From an uncultured Lachnospiraceae bacterium (GTDB lineage: Bacteria; Bacillota; Clostridia; Lachnospirales; Lachnospiraceae), in the NCBI GenBank assembly GCA_947628025.1, contig CANQYH010000177.1, forward strand, positions 1 through 6,570: 6,570 nucleotides of DNA, read 5' to 3'. This document shows, piece by piece, positions 1 to 6,084 of the stretch. The number at the start of each line of letters is the position of its first letter. The stretch's first letter is position 1. The notes beneath the pieces were generated by a model. The model had not been told where the DNA came from and ran no database searches. It worked only from the letters and a program-made list of their open reading frames with translations. The position numbers were made by a program, and so were the translations under genes.

Positions 1-586
1 CAGCCCCCAGAGTCTGGCGCATCTCATCTCTTCCAATCTGTACATCGGAAAGCTTTTTCATGTCTATCCCCACGCCCGGAATATATTCCACCTTTTCTGC
101 TTTCATAAAACGCTTTGCCAGGCGGTAATCTTCTTTATTGATCGTGATCAGCACATCTGTCCAATGTGCCAGGATCCACTCCACTGGAAAATAAAGCAAC
201 CAGTTTCTCAGTGGCGCACCTTTGAAAAAGTGAAATCCATGAGCTGTATATATAATCTTTGTGCCGTTCTTCCTATACTTCTTTGAAGCCAACCTTGCTA
301 AAACTCCTCCCATTGGCGTATGGCAATGAACGAGATCAAAATGAATGCTTTCCATTAAATTTTTTAATTCACGGTAAGCCGTTATATTTATCCTTGACCA
401 TGGACTTCTAGCAAAATCTACCTGATGCCTGACTACTTTTTCCTCCTGGAAATCGTTCAAAACAGATCCTGAGAAATTGGCGGCACAATGTATCTCATAT
501 CCCATTTCTTGCAGGATTTTCATATCATTTCTCTCAAAACCAAAAAAGATTCCAACCGTTGCAACAAACAACGCTTTCTTTGTCAT
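1..586 (-). CDS. GT4-family glycosyltransferase, N-terminal 195 residues (3' end cut by window edge)
   Basis: Retaining GT-B glycosyltransferase of the GT4/CapM/EpsD kind, expected to act at the cytoplasmic face of the membrane and add a sugar to a lipid-linked glycan. The minus-strand frame stays open from ATG at 586-584 to the window edge. It begins MTKKALFVATVGIFFGFERN, an N-terminal Rossmann strand plus glycine loop. It continues through DLVHCHTPMGGVLARLA (residues 84-100) and the family-typical YTAHGFHFFKG (113-123), then PVEWILAHWTDVLITIN (134-150) and the inter-domain IPGVGID (169-175). The C-terminal donor-sugar domain with its E-x7-E motif lies outside the window. The start has a modest AGGGAAGA purine stretch about six bases upstream. 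A weak promoter-like pair (TTGAGC, 18 bases, TAGGAT, positions 650-655 and 626-631) lies ahead of it. The gene follows the decayed phosphoglycosyl transferase on the same strand, so it probably once shared that transcript. The family call is firm; the sugar specificity is unknown. Confidence 0.9.
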   Translation of the reverse strand, partial: MTKKALFVATVGIFFGFERNDMKILQEMGYEIHCAANFSGSVLNDFQEEKVVRHQVDFARSPWSRINITAYRELKNLMESIHFDLVHCHTPMGGVLARLASKKYRKNGTKIIYTAHGFHFFKGAPLRNWLLYFPVEWILAHWTDVLITINKEDYRLAKRFMKAEKVEYIPGVGIDMKKLSDVQIGRDEMRQTLGA

Positions 587-681
587 GGTCTATCTTCCCT
601 CTACTTTCTCAGCAGTCCCATGTTTATCCTATTGATTGCCCTGAAGTATGCTCAAAATCCACTACCACATACTGCATTTTT

Positions 682-1123
682 TCATCCAATAAACTTCACT
701 AGCCACTGAGAAGTTCCACTATTCCCACCAAGGAATTCCCTAATCGTTACCTTACCCATCGCGCCGATCCTTTTTCTTTTTAACACAGCCTTTACCGACA
801 AAAAATAATCTTCCAATCCCCCAGAAACGTAGCATGATCCACATACTTCACACTCCACTCAAACTTTTCTTCCCTATTGATCGCGTTCCGTCCATGCACC
901 TGCGCAGTCCTATGATCGCCGACCACATCTCATTCCTCCTCGCCTGGCGTTCATTGTACCGCGGCAGATATTGAACCAACAACCATCTTGGCCTGACCAC
1001 GCTCATATCCCCTTTCAGTACATTAAATAGCTCCAGAAGTTCATCAAAAGACGTCGATCTTAGCTTCTTTCCAAACCCGGTAAATCTCGCCTCATCAAAT
1101 CCTGCTGACGATTTATGTATCTC
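682..1123 (-). pseudogene. Decayed polyprenyl-phosphate sugar phosphotransferase (PglC/EpsL type), 5'-truncated and frameshifted
   Basis: Read on the minus strand, this stretch gives the C-terminal half of a bacterial sugar transferase in three successive frames. The first part reads DEARFTGFGKKLRSTSFDEL, then LELFNVLKGDMSVV, RPRWLLVQYLPRYNERQARR and IIGL. A one-base loss near 901-907 moves the frame to AQVHGRNAINREEKFEWSV and KYVDH. A second one-base loss in the A run at 800-805 moves it to FLSVKAVLKRKRIGAMGKV, ending at TGA (684-682). The order matches the intact family member at 2737-3447 block for block, and 18 bases (1001-1018) are identical to 3040-3057. Conserved sites are damaged: IGPRP has become VRPRW and VRPGITG has become MWSAIIG, although the Asp-Glu pair survives. 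The membrane-helix N-terminus and YKFRTM motif are missing. A 32-codon frame at 1124-1222, in register but separated by TGA at 1126-1124, shows no family motif. I am confident that it is a relic and non-functional. Confidence 0.83.
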
Positions 1124-1241
1124 TCATGGATGCTCCGCCTGTGCATTTCCTTTTCCCATGACATCCCTGTATTCGCGGCTGCTCACTTGGAACCTTGCAG
1201 GTATCATTCCGTTTTTTTCCATATCAATAAAATTGCACGAT

Positions 1242-1276
1242 AAAAAGTGCCCCTTAAAAATCATAGGAGCACTTTT
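1242..1276 (-). terminator. Hairpin terminator after the toxin-antitoxin operon
   Basis: The arms 1243-1254 and 1265-1276 pair over 12 positions around a 10-base loop. The minus-strand arm reads AAAAGTGCTCC and its partner GGGGCACTTTT. The single non-Watson-Crick position is a T-G wobble on the minus strand but a C-A mismatch on the plus strand, which favours minus-strand use. On that strand the stem runs into five Ts. It lies about 45 bases beyond the toxin stop codon. The stem is only moderately GC-rich, so its efficiency is uncertain. Confidence 0.6.
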
Positions 1277-1321
1277 CCTTTCTCGAAATTTATTTCTGAG
1301 ATTTTTTATATATCCTGTCTT

Positions 1322-1615
1322 CTAGGCTTTCATATACCGTTTCAACGCTTCGTAAAAATTCTCCCTTGTCCCGGCCATGATTATAACAATCACCTTATCT
1401 TCTGTGTATTCTACCGTATATGCCAGTTCATAGTTTATCTTATTATAGTAAATATCATATCCATATATCCCCCGGAGGTCGCCTGTCTTTTCCTCACCTA
1501 CCGTATGATCCTCCAGAATTCTGTCTACAGCCTCCCGATAAAGATGCTTCAGCTTCTTATCCTTAATCTTTTTAAGATACTTAGCTGCAGGCGGAAGAAA
1601 ACGTACTTCTGCCAT
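1322..1615 (-). CDS. RelE/ParE-superfamily toxin of a type II toxin-antitoxin pair
   Basis: Small basic protein of 97 residues, the usual length of RelE/ParE toxins. It opens with VRFLPPAAKYLKKIKDKKLK (4-23), a lysine-rich first strand and helix. It then carries GDLRGIYGYDIYYNKINYEL (45-64) and LAYTVEYTEDKVIVIIMAG (64-82), the beta-hairpin core, and closes with GTRENFYEALKRY (82-94), where the family keeps its C-terminal arginine/tyrosine residues. RelE members cleave mRNA at the ribosome, whereas ParE members poison gyrase; this sequence alone does not decide which. The start lies two bases after the antitoxin stop. Its ribosome binding site, GAGGAGGAG (1621-1629), lies inside the last antitoxin codons, so translation of the two is probably coupled. 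The gene is intact. Confidence is high in the superfamily and moderate in toxicity. Confidence 0.87.
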   Translation of the reverse strand: MAEVRFLPPAAKYLKKIKDKKLKHLYREAVDRILEDHTVGEEKTGDLRGIYGYDIYYNKINYELAYTVEYTEDKVIVIIMAGTRENFYEALKRYMKA

Positions 1616-1617
1616 AC

Positions 1618-1989
1618 TTACTCCTCCTCGGCAAAGACCTCGTCATACGACGCGTATTTCGTCTCAGAGGCAGCGGCCCGCGACGCTTCCGCAAGCATTG
1701 CTTCCACAGCAGGACGTACCTTGCGCTGTTCTTCTTTAAAGCGCTTCAGTAATTCCTCCCCGGAATATCCATGGGCAATCAGGTCCGCAAGGATCTGTTC
1801 CGCGAACTCGCCCCCTGCATCTTTCTTCACAGGACGCAGCACCAGTTCATTTCCTCTGACAATACATTCCGCTTCTGTATCAAACCCCAGTGTCTTAAAA
1901 TACTTCTGCGGGATCGTGATCTGCCGCTTCGCAGAAATACTGACTCTCTTACTTTCCATAGATATACGATCTTTCACCATAGTTGACAT
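1618..1989 (-). CDS. AbrB/SpoVT/MazE-fold antitoxin and autoregulator
   Basis: Protein of 123 residues with an N-terminal swapped-hairpin AbrB domain, clearest at RVSISAKRQITIPQKYFKTL (15-34), followed by GFDTEAECIVRGNELVLRPV (35-54). This fold binds DNA as a dimer and usually represses its own operon. The acidic, helical C-terminal half (about 60-123, ending DEVFAEEE) is the likely toxin-wrapping segment. The start at 1989 is served by AGGAGG at 2000-2005, ten bases upstream. A second in-frame ATG three codons later (1980) would also be usable and have no effect on the domain. The antitoxin comes first and is directly followed by a RelE/ParE toxin, the standard order. It is preceded by a consensus promoter at 2084-2112, leaving a leader of roughly 90 bases. 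The antitoxin role is inferred from the neighbour and the fold. Confidence 0.85.
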   Translation of the reverse strand: MSTMVKDRISMESKRVSISAKRQITIPQKYFKTLGFDTEAECIVRGNELVLRPVKKDAGGEFAEQILADLIAHGYSGEELLKRFKEEQRKVRPAVEAMLAEASRAAASETKYASYDEVFAEEE

Positions 1990-2083
1990 TTTATCGCTTC
2001 CTCCTAAATTATACGCAGAAACAGAAAAGATAATCCCTTACGGCTTGGTTTCCGATTTTCTCATTTTCTTTGTTTCTTAGTTA

Positions 2084-2112
2084 ATTATAGGGAATCGAAG
2101 CAGACATGTCAA
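2084..2112 (-). promoter_or_regulatory. Consensus sigma-A promoter of the toxin-antitoxin operon
   Basis: On the minus strand TTGACA (2112-2107) is followed by a 17-base spacer and TATAAT (2089-2084), a perfect match in both boxes and in spacing. Transcription should start near 2077, giving a leader of roughly 90 bases before the antitoxin ATG at 1989. The -35 box begins 26 bases past the acyltransferase stop, so the cassette can be transcribed independently of the polysaccharide genes. No clear palindromic operator was seen. Confidence 0.88.
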
Positions 2113-2137
2113 GCGGTTCCGGATTCTTCTTCATGAT

Positions 2138-2740
2138 TTATGTCTTTCGTTTTTCCCTGGCAGGAATCCCTATATATACTCCTGGAGTGCAGATGTCTTT
2201 TACCACAACCGCGCCTGCTCCAATCACAGTATTTTCACAGATATTCACATTGTTGGATACTGTAGCGCCCGCCCCTATCCACGTAAAATCTTTGATCCTC
2301 ACAGAACCGGCGACATGCGCCCCTACTGCAATATGAACATAATCGCCAATCTCACAGTCATGATCCACTGAACTGCACGTATTGATTATGGCACCATTTC
2401 CAACCGATGCTCCGGGATTGACGACTGCTCCGGCCATCACAATCACTCCTTTCCCCATTATCACATTTTTTGCAATAACTGCACTCGGATGGATCAATGT
2501 AACCGCAGCTTCCAGATTCTCCATAATAGTTCTGCGAATCAGCGGATTTCCGATCGCAACAAACAGGTCGCACCCCAATGATTTTGCAATAGCGCTTTTC
2601 CCTATCACGGGATATATGCCGCATTTTTTTATAGTGTCATTATCATCTAAAAACACAATTTCGTTATAACCGCAGAGCGATGCAATATCTGCAGCAACTT
2701 CCCCATGACCCCCTGCCCCGATAATAGCTATTTTTTTCAT
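2138..2740 (-). CDS. NeuD/PglD/EpsM-family sugar acetyltransferase (left-handed beta-helix)
   Basis: Acyl-CoA-dependent acetyltransferase of 200 residues, the normal family length. The N-terminal Rossmann-like part begins MKKIAIIGAGGHGEVAADIA (1-20), the GAGGHG loop that binds the UDP-sugar, followed by FLDD (30-33) and AIGNP (62-66). From about residue 82 the hexapeptide-repeat beta-helix runs through HPSAVIAKNVIMGKGVIVMA and GAVVNPGASVGNGAIINT. SSVDHDCEIGDYVHIAVGAH contains the expected catalytic base His127 and the acetyl-CoA-contacting His136. The C-terminus, GVYIGIPAREKRK, is also family-typical. In the bacillosamine route the enzyme acetylates the 4-amino group made by the aminotransferase. 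Its ATG overlaps the phosphoglycosyl transferase stop (ATGA, 2737-2740), so the two are co-translated. That gene pair mirrors B. subtilis epsL-epsM and Campylobacter pglC-pglD. The substrate is inferred from the neighbours. Confidence 0.92.
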   Translation of the reverse strand: MKKIAIIGAGGHGEVAADIASLCGYNEIVFLDDNDTIKKCGIYPVIGKSAIAKSLGCDLFVAIGNPLIRRTIMENLEAAVTLIHPSAVIAKNVIMGKGVIVMAGAVVNPGASVGNGAIINTCSSVDHDCEIGDYVHIAVGAHVAGSVRIKDFTWIGAGATVSNNVNICENTVIGAGAVVVKDICTPGVYIGIPAREKRKT

Positions 2741-3447
2741 CTGTCTGTTTTTTGGGCATTTGTCCCTTTATACGGCTCCATAACTACAGCCCCAGCCGGT
2801 TGTATTCCTTTTCGGGCCAGTACCACTTTAACTGTCCATACAAGAATCATAACATCCCTCTTGAACGATATATTTCGGACATATCTCAGGTCCCACATGA
2901 ATTTCTCATCCCATGAAATACTATTTCTTCCTTTCACCTGCGCCAACCCTGTCAGGCCTGGCCGTACATCATGACGATGCCTTTGTTCCTTACTGTATAA
3001 CGGCAGATAATCCGTCAGCAGCGGCCTTGGTCCAATAAGGCTCATATCCCCTTTCAGGATATTGATAAGTTCCGGCAGTTCATCTAAACTGGTGGACCTC
3101 AACCATTTTCCAAACTTTGTGAGCCGTTCTGCATCTGGCAGAAGTTTTCCGTCTGCGCCTCTCTTATCTGTCATTGTACGAAATTTATACAGTTTAAATA
3201 TCTTTTCGTTTTTTCCTGGCCGCTCCTGGACGAACAGTACTGGATTTCCCAACCGAATACGCACCAACAATGCAATCAGCAGATACAGCCAGGAGAATAA
3301 TAGCAACCCGGCTAGTGCACATAAAAAATCCAATGGACGCTTGAAGAATCTCTCATAAGGTCCATATGGCTTATGTACACCAGTACTCCGCGTTCTCACA
3401 CTTAACTTATTAACTATACTTCGGATGCCTTTACGTTCTCTCTTCAT
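2737..3447 (-). CDS. Polyprenyl-phosphate sugar-1-phosphate transferase (PglC/EpsL-type monotopic PGT)
   Basis: Initiating phosphoglycosyl transferase that moves a sugar-1-phosphate from its UDP carrier onto undecaprenyl phosphate at the inner membrane face. It has 236 residues, fitting the short single-domain family rather than the long WbaP type. Visible in order: a basic N-terminal extension (1-30), YERFFKRPLDFLCALAGLLL (31-50) leading into the re-entrant membrane helix (about 39-62), GNPVLFVQERPGKN (67-80) and FKLYKFRTMTD (84-94). LRSTSLDELPELINILKGDM follows (116-135), with the catalytic Asp122-Glu123 pair. The C-terminal part holds SLIGPRPL (136-143), VRPGLTGLAQVKGRNSISW and a hydrophobic segment. 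An in-frame TGA lies two codons before the ATG, which fixes the earliest start. The ribosome binding site there is weak, and the long N-terminal tail means a later GTG or TTG start is possible. The gene is followed by the acyltransferase with a four-base overlap. Confidence 0.94.
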   Translation of the reverse strand: MKRERKGIRSIVNKLSVRTRSTGVHKPYGPYERFFKRPLDFLCALAGLLLFSWLYLLIALLVRIRLGNPVLFVQERPGKNEKIFKLYKFRTMTDKRGADGKLLPDAERLTKFGKWLRSTSLDELPELINILKGDMSLIGPRPLLTDYLPLYSKEQRHRHDVRPGLTGLAQVKGRNSISWDEKFMWDLRYVRNISFKRDVMILVWTVKVVLARKGIQPAGAVVMEPYKGTNAQKTDR

Positions 3448-3450
3448 ATC

Positions 3451-3657
3451 TCAACCATATGCCAATTTATTGTTTCTTTCCATTACCTGCGCCGGACCTA
3501 TAATTCCGGGTCTCATGCCGAACCGCTTTTTCGCCCATTCAATCCTTTCGACATAGCCATAATAAGGATGCTTCCTTTTACCTGTTATCGTTTTTTGAGA
3601 AAAAACTTGCCATCCGCCCACCCCCATGTTATGATAAACATATCGGCAGACGCTCTG
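3451..3657 (-). pseudogene. Open fragment of an unidentified coding sequence, probably a relic
   Basis: The minus-strand frame is open for 68 codons after TGA at 3660-3658 and ends at TGA 3453-3451. It lies in the same frame as the phosphoglycosyl transferase, whose ATG follows one codon later. It reads SVCRYVYHNMGVGGWQVFSQ, KTITGKRKHPYYGYVERIEW, AKKRFGMRPGIIGPAQVMER and NNKLAYG, a protein-like composition for non-coding DNA. RPGIIGPAQV resembles the RPGITGxAQV block of sugar transferases, so it may be a shred of another phosphoglycosyl transferase or of a different glycan gene. A second short frame just upstream (GNPPATVPDEMPDKVRMQMT, about 3653-3712) could be the same gene before a frameshift. 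The only internal ATG (3627) has no Shine-Dalgarno sequence, so a functional small protein is unlikely. I do not recognise the parent gene. Confidence 0.4.
3607..3635 (+). promoter_or_regulatory. Candidate sigma-A promoter for the Rpn-type gene
   Basis: TTGCCA (3607-3612), a 17-base spacer and TATGAT (3630-3635) each differ from consensus by one base. Transcription would start near 3642, giving a leader of about 160 bases before the ATG at 3805. The leader contains a GC-rich CCGGC/GCCGG hairpin around 3691-3706. A perfect A/T palindrome (3590-3606) abuts the -35 box. The promoter lies inside the relic on the other strand, so chance similarity cannot be excluded. Confidence 0.45.
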
Positions 3658-3787
3658 TCATCTGCATTCTAACTTTATCTGGCATCTCGTCCGGCACGGT
3701 CGCCGGCGGATTCCCTACCAATGATTTTCCTGCACGGATCTTTTCTGCGCAGGCAGCAAAACTACAAAGATATTCCGCAAAACAACC

Positions 3788-3795
3788 AAAGGAGG
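3788..3795 (+). promoter_or_regulatory. Ribosome binding site fixing the Rpn-type gene start
   Basis: AAAGGAGG, a full match to the anti-Shine-Dalgarno core, sits nine bases before ATG 3805. It selects that ATG over the in-frame ATG at 3721, which has no such site and would add 28 residues unlike the family. Confidence 0.85.
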
Positions 3796-3804
3796 AACGT
3801 ATTT

Positions 3805-4716
3805 ATGGCTTACTTTAACCCTGAAATCTACGCCGGCATCGACCTGTCTCAATTCAACGGTAAACTGCCCTTTCATCTGACCAACGATTATTTTTTCCGC
3901 GCCGTCATGCAGGAAAATAACCATGTCCTTAAAGCGCTGGTCTGCTCGCTCATGCACTTTAACGAAGAAAAAGTCCATGAGGTCCGGATCCTGAATCCTA
4001 TCGAACTTGGCAAACAAGTCGGCGCGAAAGATTTCTTTCTCGATATCCAGATTCTTCTGGATAACCAAATGAGCATCAATCTGGAAATGCAGGTCGTCAA
4101 TGCGGGCAACTGGGTAGAACGTTCCCAATGCTATCTCTGCCGTTCTTTCGACAGCTTGAATAGGGGCGAGAACTATAAAGATGTTCTCCCTGCTGTTCAG
4201 ATCGGCATCCTGGACTTCACGCTGTTCCCGGAAACGCCGGAATTCTTCGCCACCTACCGCCTGATGAACGTAAAATCCCACAAAATATATAGTGACAAAC
4301 TGCGTCTTTCTGTGTTAGACTTAAAGCAGATCAACCTGGCAACGGAAGAGGACAAGGCCCATCATATCGATTATTGGGCACATCTCTTTAAAGCCACCAC
4401 ATGGAAGGAGCTGAAAAAGATGGCTGAGCAATATCCCATATTTAACGAAGCCGCCCGAACTGCTGTCGTATTGAGCGAGGACGAAAAGATCCGCCTGCAG
4501 TGCGAAGCCCGGGAGGACTATTACCGGAGCGTGGGGTGGATGAATGACGAAATCAAACAAATGGCTTCCGAGATTCAGAAACTGGCTTCTGAGAAACAAC
4601 AACTGACTTCCGAGAAGCAGCAGCTGGTCTCTGAGAAACAGCAGCTGACTTCTGAAAATGAACGTCTGCATCAACTCCTCGCAAACGCCGGAATCTCAGA
4701 TATCCCGAAAAACTGA
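3805..4716 (+). CDS. Rpn/PD-(D/E)XK nuclease family putative transposase
   Basis: Protein of 303 residues in the Rpn (recombination-promoting nuclease, PDDEXK transposase-like) family. Known members are DNA endonucleases that raise RecA-independent recombination, and they are often spread as scattered genomic copies. The N-terminus carries LTNDYFFRAVMQENNHVLKA (25-44). The nuclease core follows: Asp80 in GAKDFFLDIQILL, then INLEMQ (91-96) with Glu94 and Gln96, the E-x-Q form usual in this family. Downstream, WVERSQCYLCRSFD (103-116) and the beta-rich FTLFPETPEFFATYRLMN region complete the domain. The tail (about 251-288) is a coiled coil made of repeated SEKQQL heptads, ending LLANAGISDIPKN. 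The gene lies antisense to the flanking polysaccharide genes and has its own ribosome binding site, candidate promoter and terminator. The gene is intact and its catalytic residues are present. Whether it moves is unknown; no inverted repeats or target duplications were seen. Confidence 0.9.
   Translation: MAYFNPEIYAGIDLSQFNGKLPFHLTNDYFFRAVMQENNHVLKALVCSLMHFNEEKVHEVRILNPIELGKQVGAKDFFLDIQILLDNQMSINLEMQVVNAGNWVERSQCYLCRSFDSLNRGENYKDVLPAVQIGILDFTLFPETPEFFATYRLMNVKSHKIYSDKLRLSVLDLKQINLATEEDKAHHIDYWAHLFKATTWKELKKMAEQYPIFNEAARTAVVLSEDEKIRLQCEAREDYYRSVGWMNDEIKQMASEIQKLASEKQQLTSEKQQLVSEKQQLTSENERLHQLLANAGISDIPKN
4561..4665 (+). repeat. Five 21-base tandem repeats encoding coiled-coil heptads
   Basis: Successive 21-base units start at 4561, 4582, 4603, 4624 and 4645. 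Each encodes a seven-residue L/M-x-SE-x-x-x block, the middle ones close to LTSEKQQ. The units differ mostly at third codon positions, so they are diverged rather than fresh copies. Because 21 is a multiple of three, gain or loss of units changes coiled-coil length without shifting the frame. Confidence 0.85.
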
Positions 4717-4727
4717 TTCCTATATCT

Positions 4728-4766
4728 GAAGCTGGCCTGCAGCTCCATTGCGGGACAGCTTCTTTT
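4728..4766 (+). terminator. Rho-independent terminator of the Rpn-type gene
   Basis: GAAGCTG (4728-4734) pairs with CAGCTTC (4756-4762). After a G/A mismatch, CCTGC (4736-4740) pairs with GCGGG (4750-4754) around a nine-base loop, and four Ts follow. It begins 12 bases past the Rpn-type stop. The T tract overlaps the stop codon (4767-4765) of the converging aminotransferase. The minus strand has no T tract after the stem, so it should act mainly on the plus strand. Confidence 0.8.
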
Positions 4767-6036
4767 ATTCAAAACAACGTCTGACTATCCCGATGATTTC
4801 TCTTTGCTCCCGCTCCGTCATTTTGTTATCGCTCGGCAGGCACAACCCTCTCTCAAAGATATCCGCCCCTACGTCCGCGATTTTCCCTGACTCGATATAG
4901 GCGTTCGATCTCGCCCGCCCATTCCCGTCTCTCGTGATGAACGGGTGCATACGGTACACCGGCTGCAGGTGCATCGGCTTCCAGATCGGCCTCCCCTCCG
5001 CATTGTGCTCCGCCAGCTTCTCCAGGATCTCCGTCGGGCAGCTCTTCCCTCTCTCCGACACGTACAGCGACTCTTTCTCCCCCCTCACCTGCCTGCACAT
5101 CGCTTCCCGGTCGATCACCAGGCAGCTCAGCCAGAAGTTCGGCTCCATCTCCCCCTCTATGTATGGGTTCATCTGCACCGGCAGGTCCTTAAAACTTTCT
5201 TTATACCGCAGATAGATCTCTTTCTTCTGCCGGATATGCTCGTCCAGGTACCCGAACTGACCGCGCACGATTCCGGCGATGATGTTGCTCATTCGATAAT
5301 TATAACCCAGTTCCTCGTGCTGGTACCACGGCGCCGCCTCACGGCTCTGCGTCGACCATTTCCGCGCCTTGTCCGCCGCCTCCCCATCGTCCGTCAGAAG
5401 CATTCCCCCGGAACTCCCGGTGATGATCTTGTTGCCGTTAAAGGAGATCACATTGTAAAGGCCGAAATTGCCGGTCTGCGTTCCTTTGTAGGTCGCCCCC
5501 AGGGATTCCGCCGCGTCCTCCACCAGCAGCGCCCCGTGGGCCCTGCAGACAGCGCGGATCTCATCCATCTTTGCCGGCGTGCCGTACAGGTTCGCCAGCA
5601 CCACCATTTTTACGTCCGGATAGATCCCAAAGGCTTTTTCCAGTGCCTCCGGATCCATGTTCCAGGTCTCGTATTCCGAATCGATGAAAACGGCCTCCCC
5701 GCCCTCGTAAGCCACCGGGTTTACCGTGGCATCAAAGGTCATATCCGAGCAGAAGACCTTACGCCCCTCCAGGGTCCCATGCCCTGGTTCCGGCTGGCCG
5801 TATAATCGTTCTCCTGCCAGCTTCACCGCCAGGTGGAGGGCCGCCGTCCCGCTGGAAAGGGCCACCGCGCTGCCGCAGCCGATATACTCTTTTGCCAATC
5901 GCTCCAGTACGGTCAGGTTCTCACCGACCGTGCTGACCCAGTTCTTCTCGATGGCTTCAGTCACATATTTCAGCTCGTCCCCGTGCATGGTCGGCGACGA
6001 AAGCCATACCTTTTCCTTAAATGCTTCTGTCTGCAT
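4765..6036 (-). CDS. DegT/DnrJ/EryC1/StrS-family PLP aminotransferase (EpsN/PglE type)
   Basis: Sugar aminotransferase of 423 residues, somewhat longer than a typical EpsN-like protein. It should convert a UDP-4-keto-6-deoxy sugar, made by the upstream dehydratase, into the 4-amino sugar using glutamate and PLP. Visible landmarks: WLSSPTMHGDELKYVTEAIE (11-30), WVSTVGENL (33-41), ALSSGTAALHLAVKLAG (59-75) for phosphate binding, and ANLYGTPAKMDEI (148-160). VEDAAESLGATYKG (172-185) holds Asp174 for the PLP ring nitrogen. ISFNGNKIITGSSGGMLLTD (197-216) holds the Schiff-base lysine Lys203. The C-terminus has RPIWKPMHLQPVY and FERGLCLPSDNKMT. The extra length lies in two short insertions flanking the WKPMHLQPV block (roughly RGEKESLYVSERGKSCP and RDGNGRARSNAYI). 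AGAGGA upstream of the ATG at 6036 is a fair ribosome binding site. The gene is now separated from both pathway neighbours by antisense Rpn material. The family call is firm; the bacillosamine substrate is inferred from context. Confidence 0.94.
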   Translation of the reverse strand: MQTEAFKEKVWLSSPTMHGDELKYVTEAIEKNWVSTVGENLTVLERLAKEYIGCGSAVALSSGTAALHLAVKLAGERLYGQPEPGHGTLEGRKVFCSDMTFDATVNPVAYEGGEAVFIDSEYETWNMDPEALEKAFGIYPDVKMVVLANLYGTPAKMDEIRAVCRAHGALLVEDAAESLGATYKGTQTGNFGLYNVISFNGNKIITGSSGGMLLTDDGEAADKARKWSTQSREAAPWYQHEELGYNYRMSNIIAGIVRGQFGYLDEHIRQKKEIYLRYKESFKDLPVQMNPYIEGEMEPNFWLSCLVIDREAMCRQVRGEKESLYVSERGKSCPTEILEKLAEHNAEGRPIWKPMHLQPVYRMHPFITRDGNGRARSNAYIESGKIADVGADIFERGLCLPSDNKMTEREQREIIGIVRRCFE

Positions 6037-6084
6037 CCCTGTTCCTCTGTTCTTTATGGATTGTATAAGGTCCGAAAATATATA

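Noticed and set aside
488..709. Plus-strand open frame of 73 codons
   Set aside because: It overlaps the antisense glycosyltransferase start and the pseudogene end, and its translation is low-complexity and hydrophobic with no ribosome binding site.
1124..1222. A 32-codon frame (begins MEKNGMIPARFQVSSREYRD) upstream of the decayed transferase
   Set aside because: It is in frame with the pseudogene but shows no transferase motif and has no Shine-Dalgarno sequence. It could be part of the relic but is not supportable as a gene.
1247..2080. Long plus-strand open frame of 277 codons
   Set aside because: It runs antisense over the toxin-antitoxin genes, which have family motifs, ribosome binding sites and a promoter on the other strand. 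Its translation resembles no known family.
3690..3706. GC-rich CCGGC/GCCGG hairpin before the Rpn gene as a terminator or riboswitch
   Set aside because: The stem is only five bases with no T tract on either strand, and there is no wider conserved-looking architecture.
3721..3804. N-terminal extension of the Rpn-type protein from ATG 3721
   Set aside because: AAAGGAGG nine bases before ATG 3805 marks the true start, and the extra 28 residues are not family-like.
3715..4281. Minus-strand open frame of 188 codons opposite the Rpn-type gene
   Set aside because: The plus-strand gene has the nuclease residues, a strong ribosome binding site and a terminator, while this frame has no recognisable domain or start signal.
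4945..5805. Plus-strand open frame of 286 codons opposite the aminotransferase
   Set aside because: It is a GC-rich antisense shadow with an Arg/His/Leu/Pro-rich translation and no ribosome binding site. The aminotransferase motifs are unambiguous.
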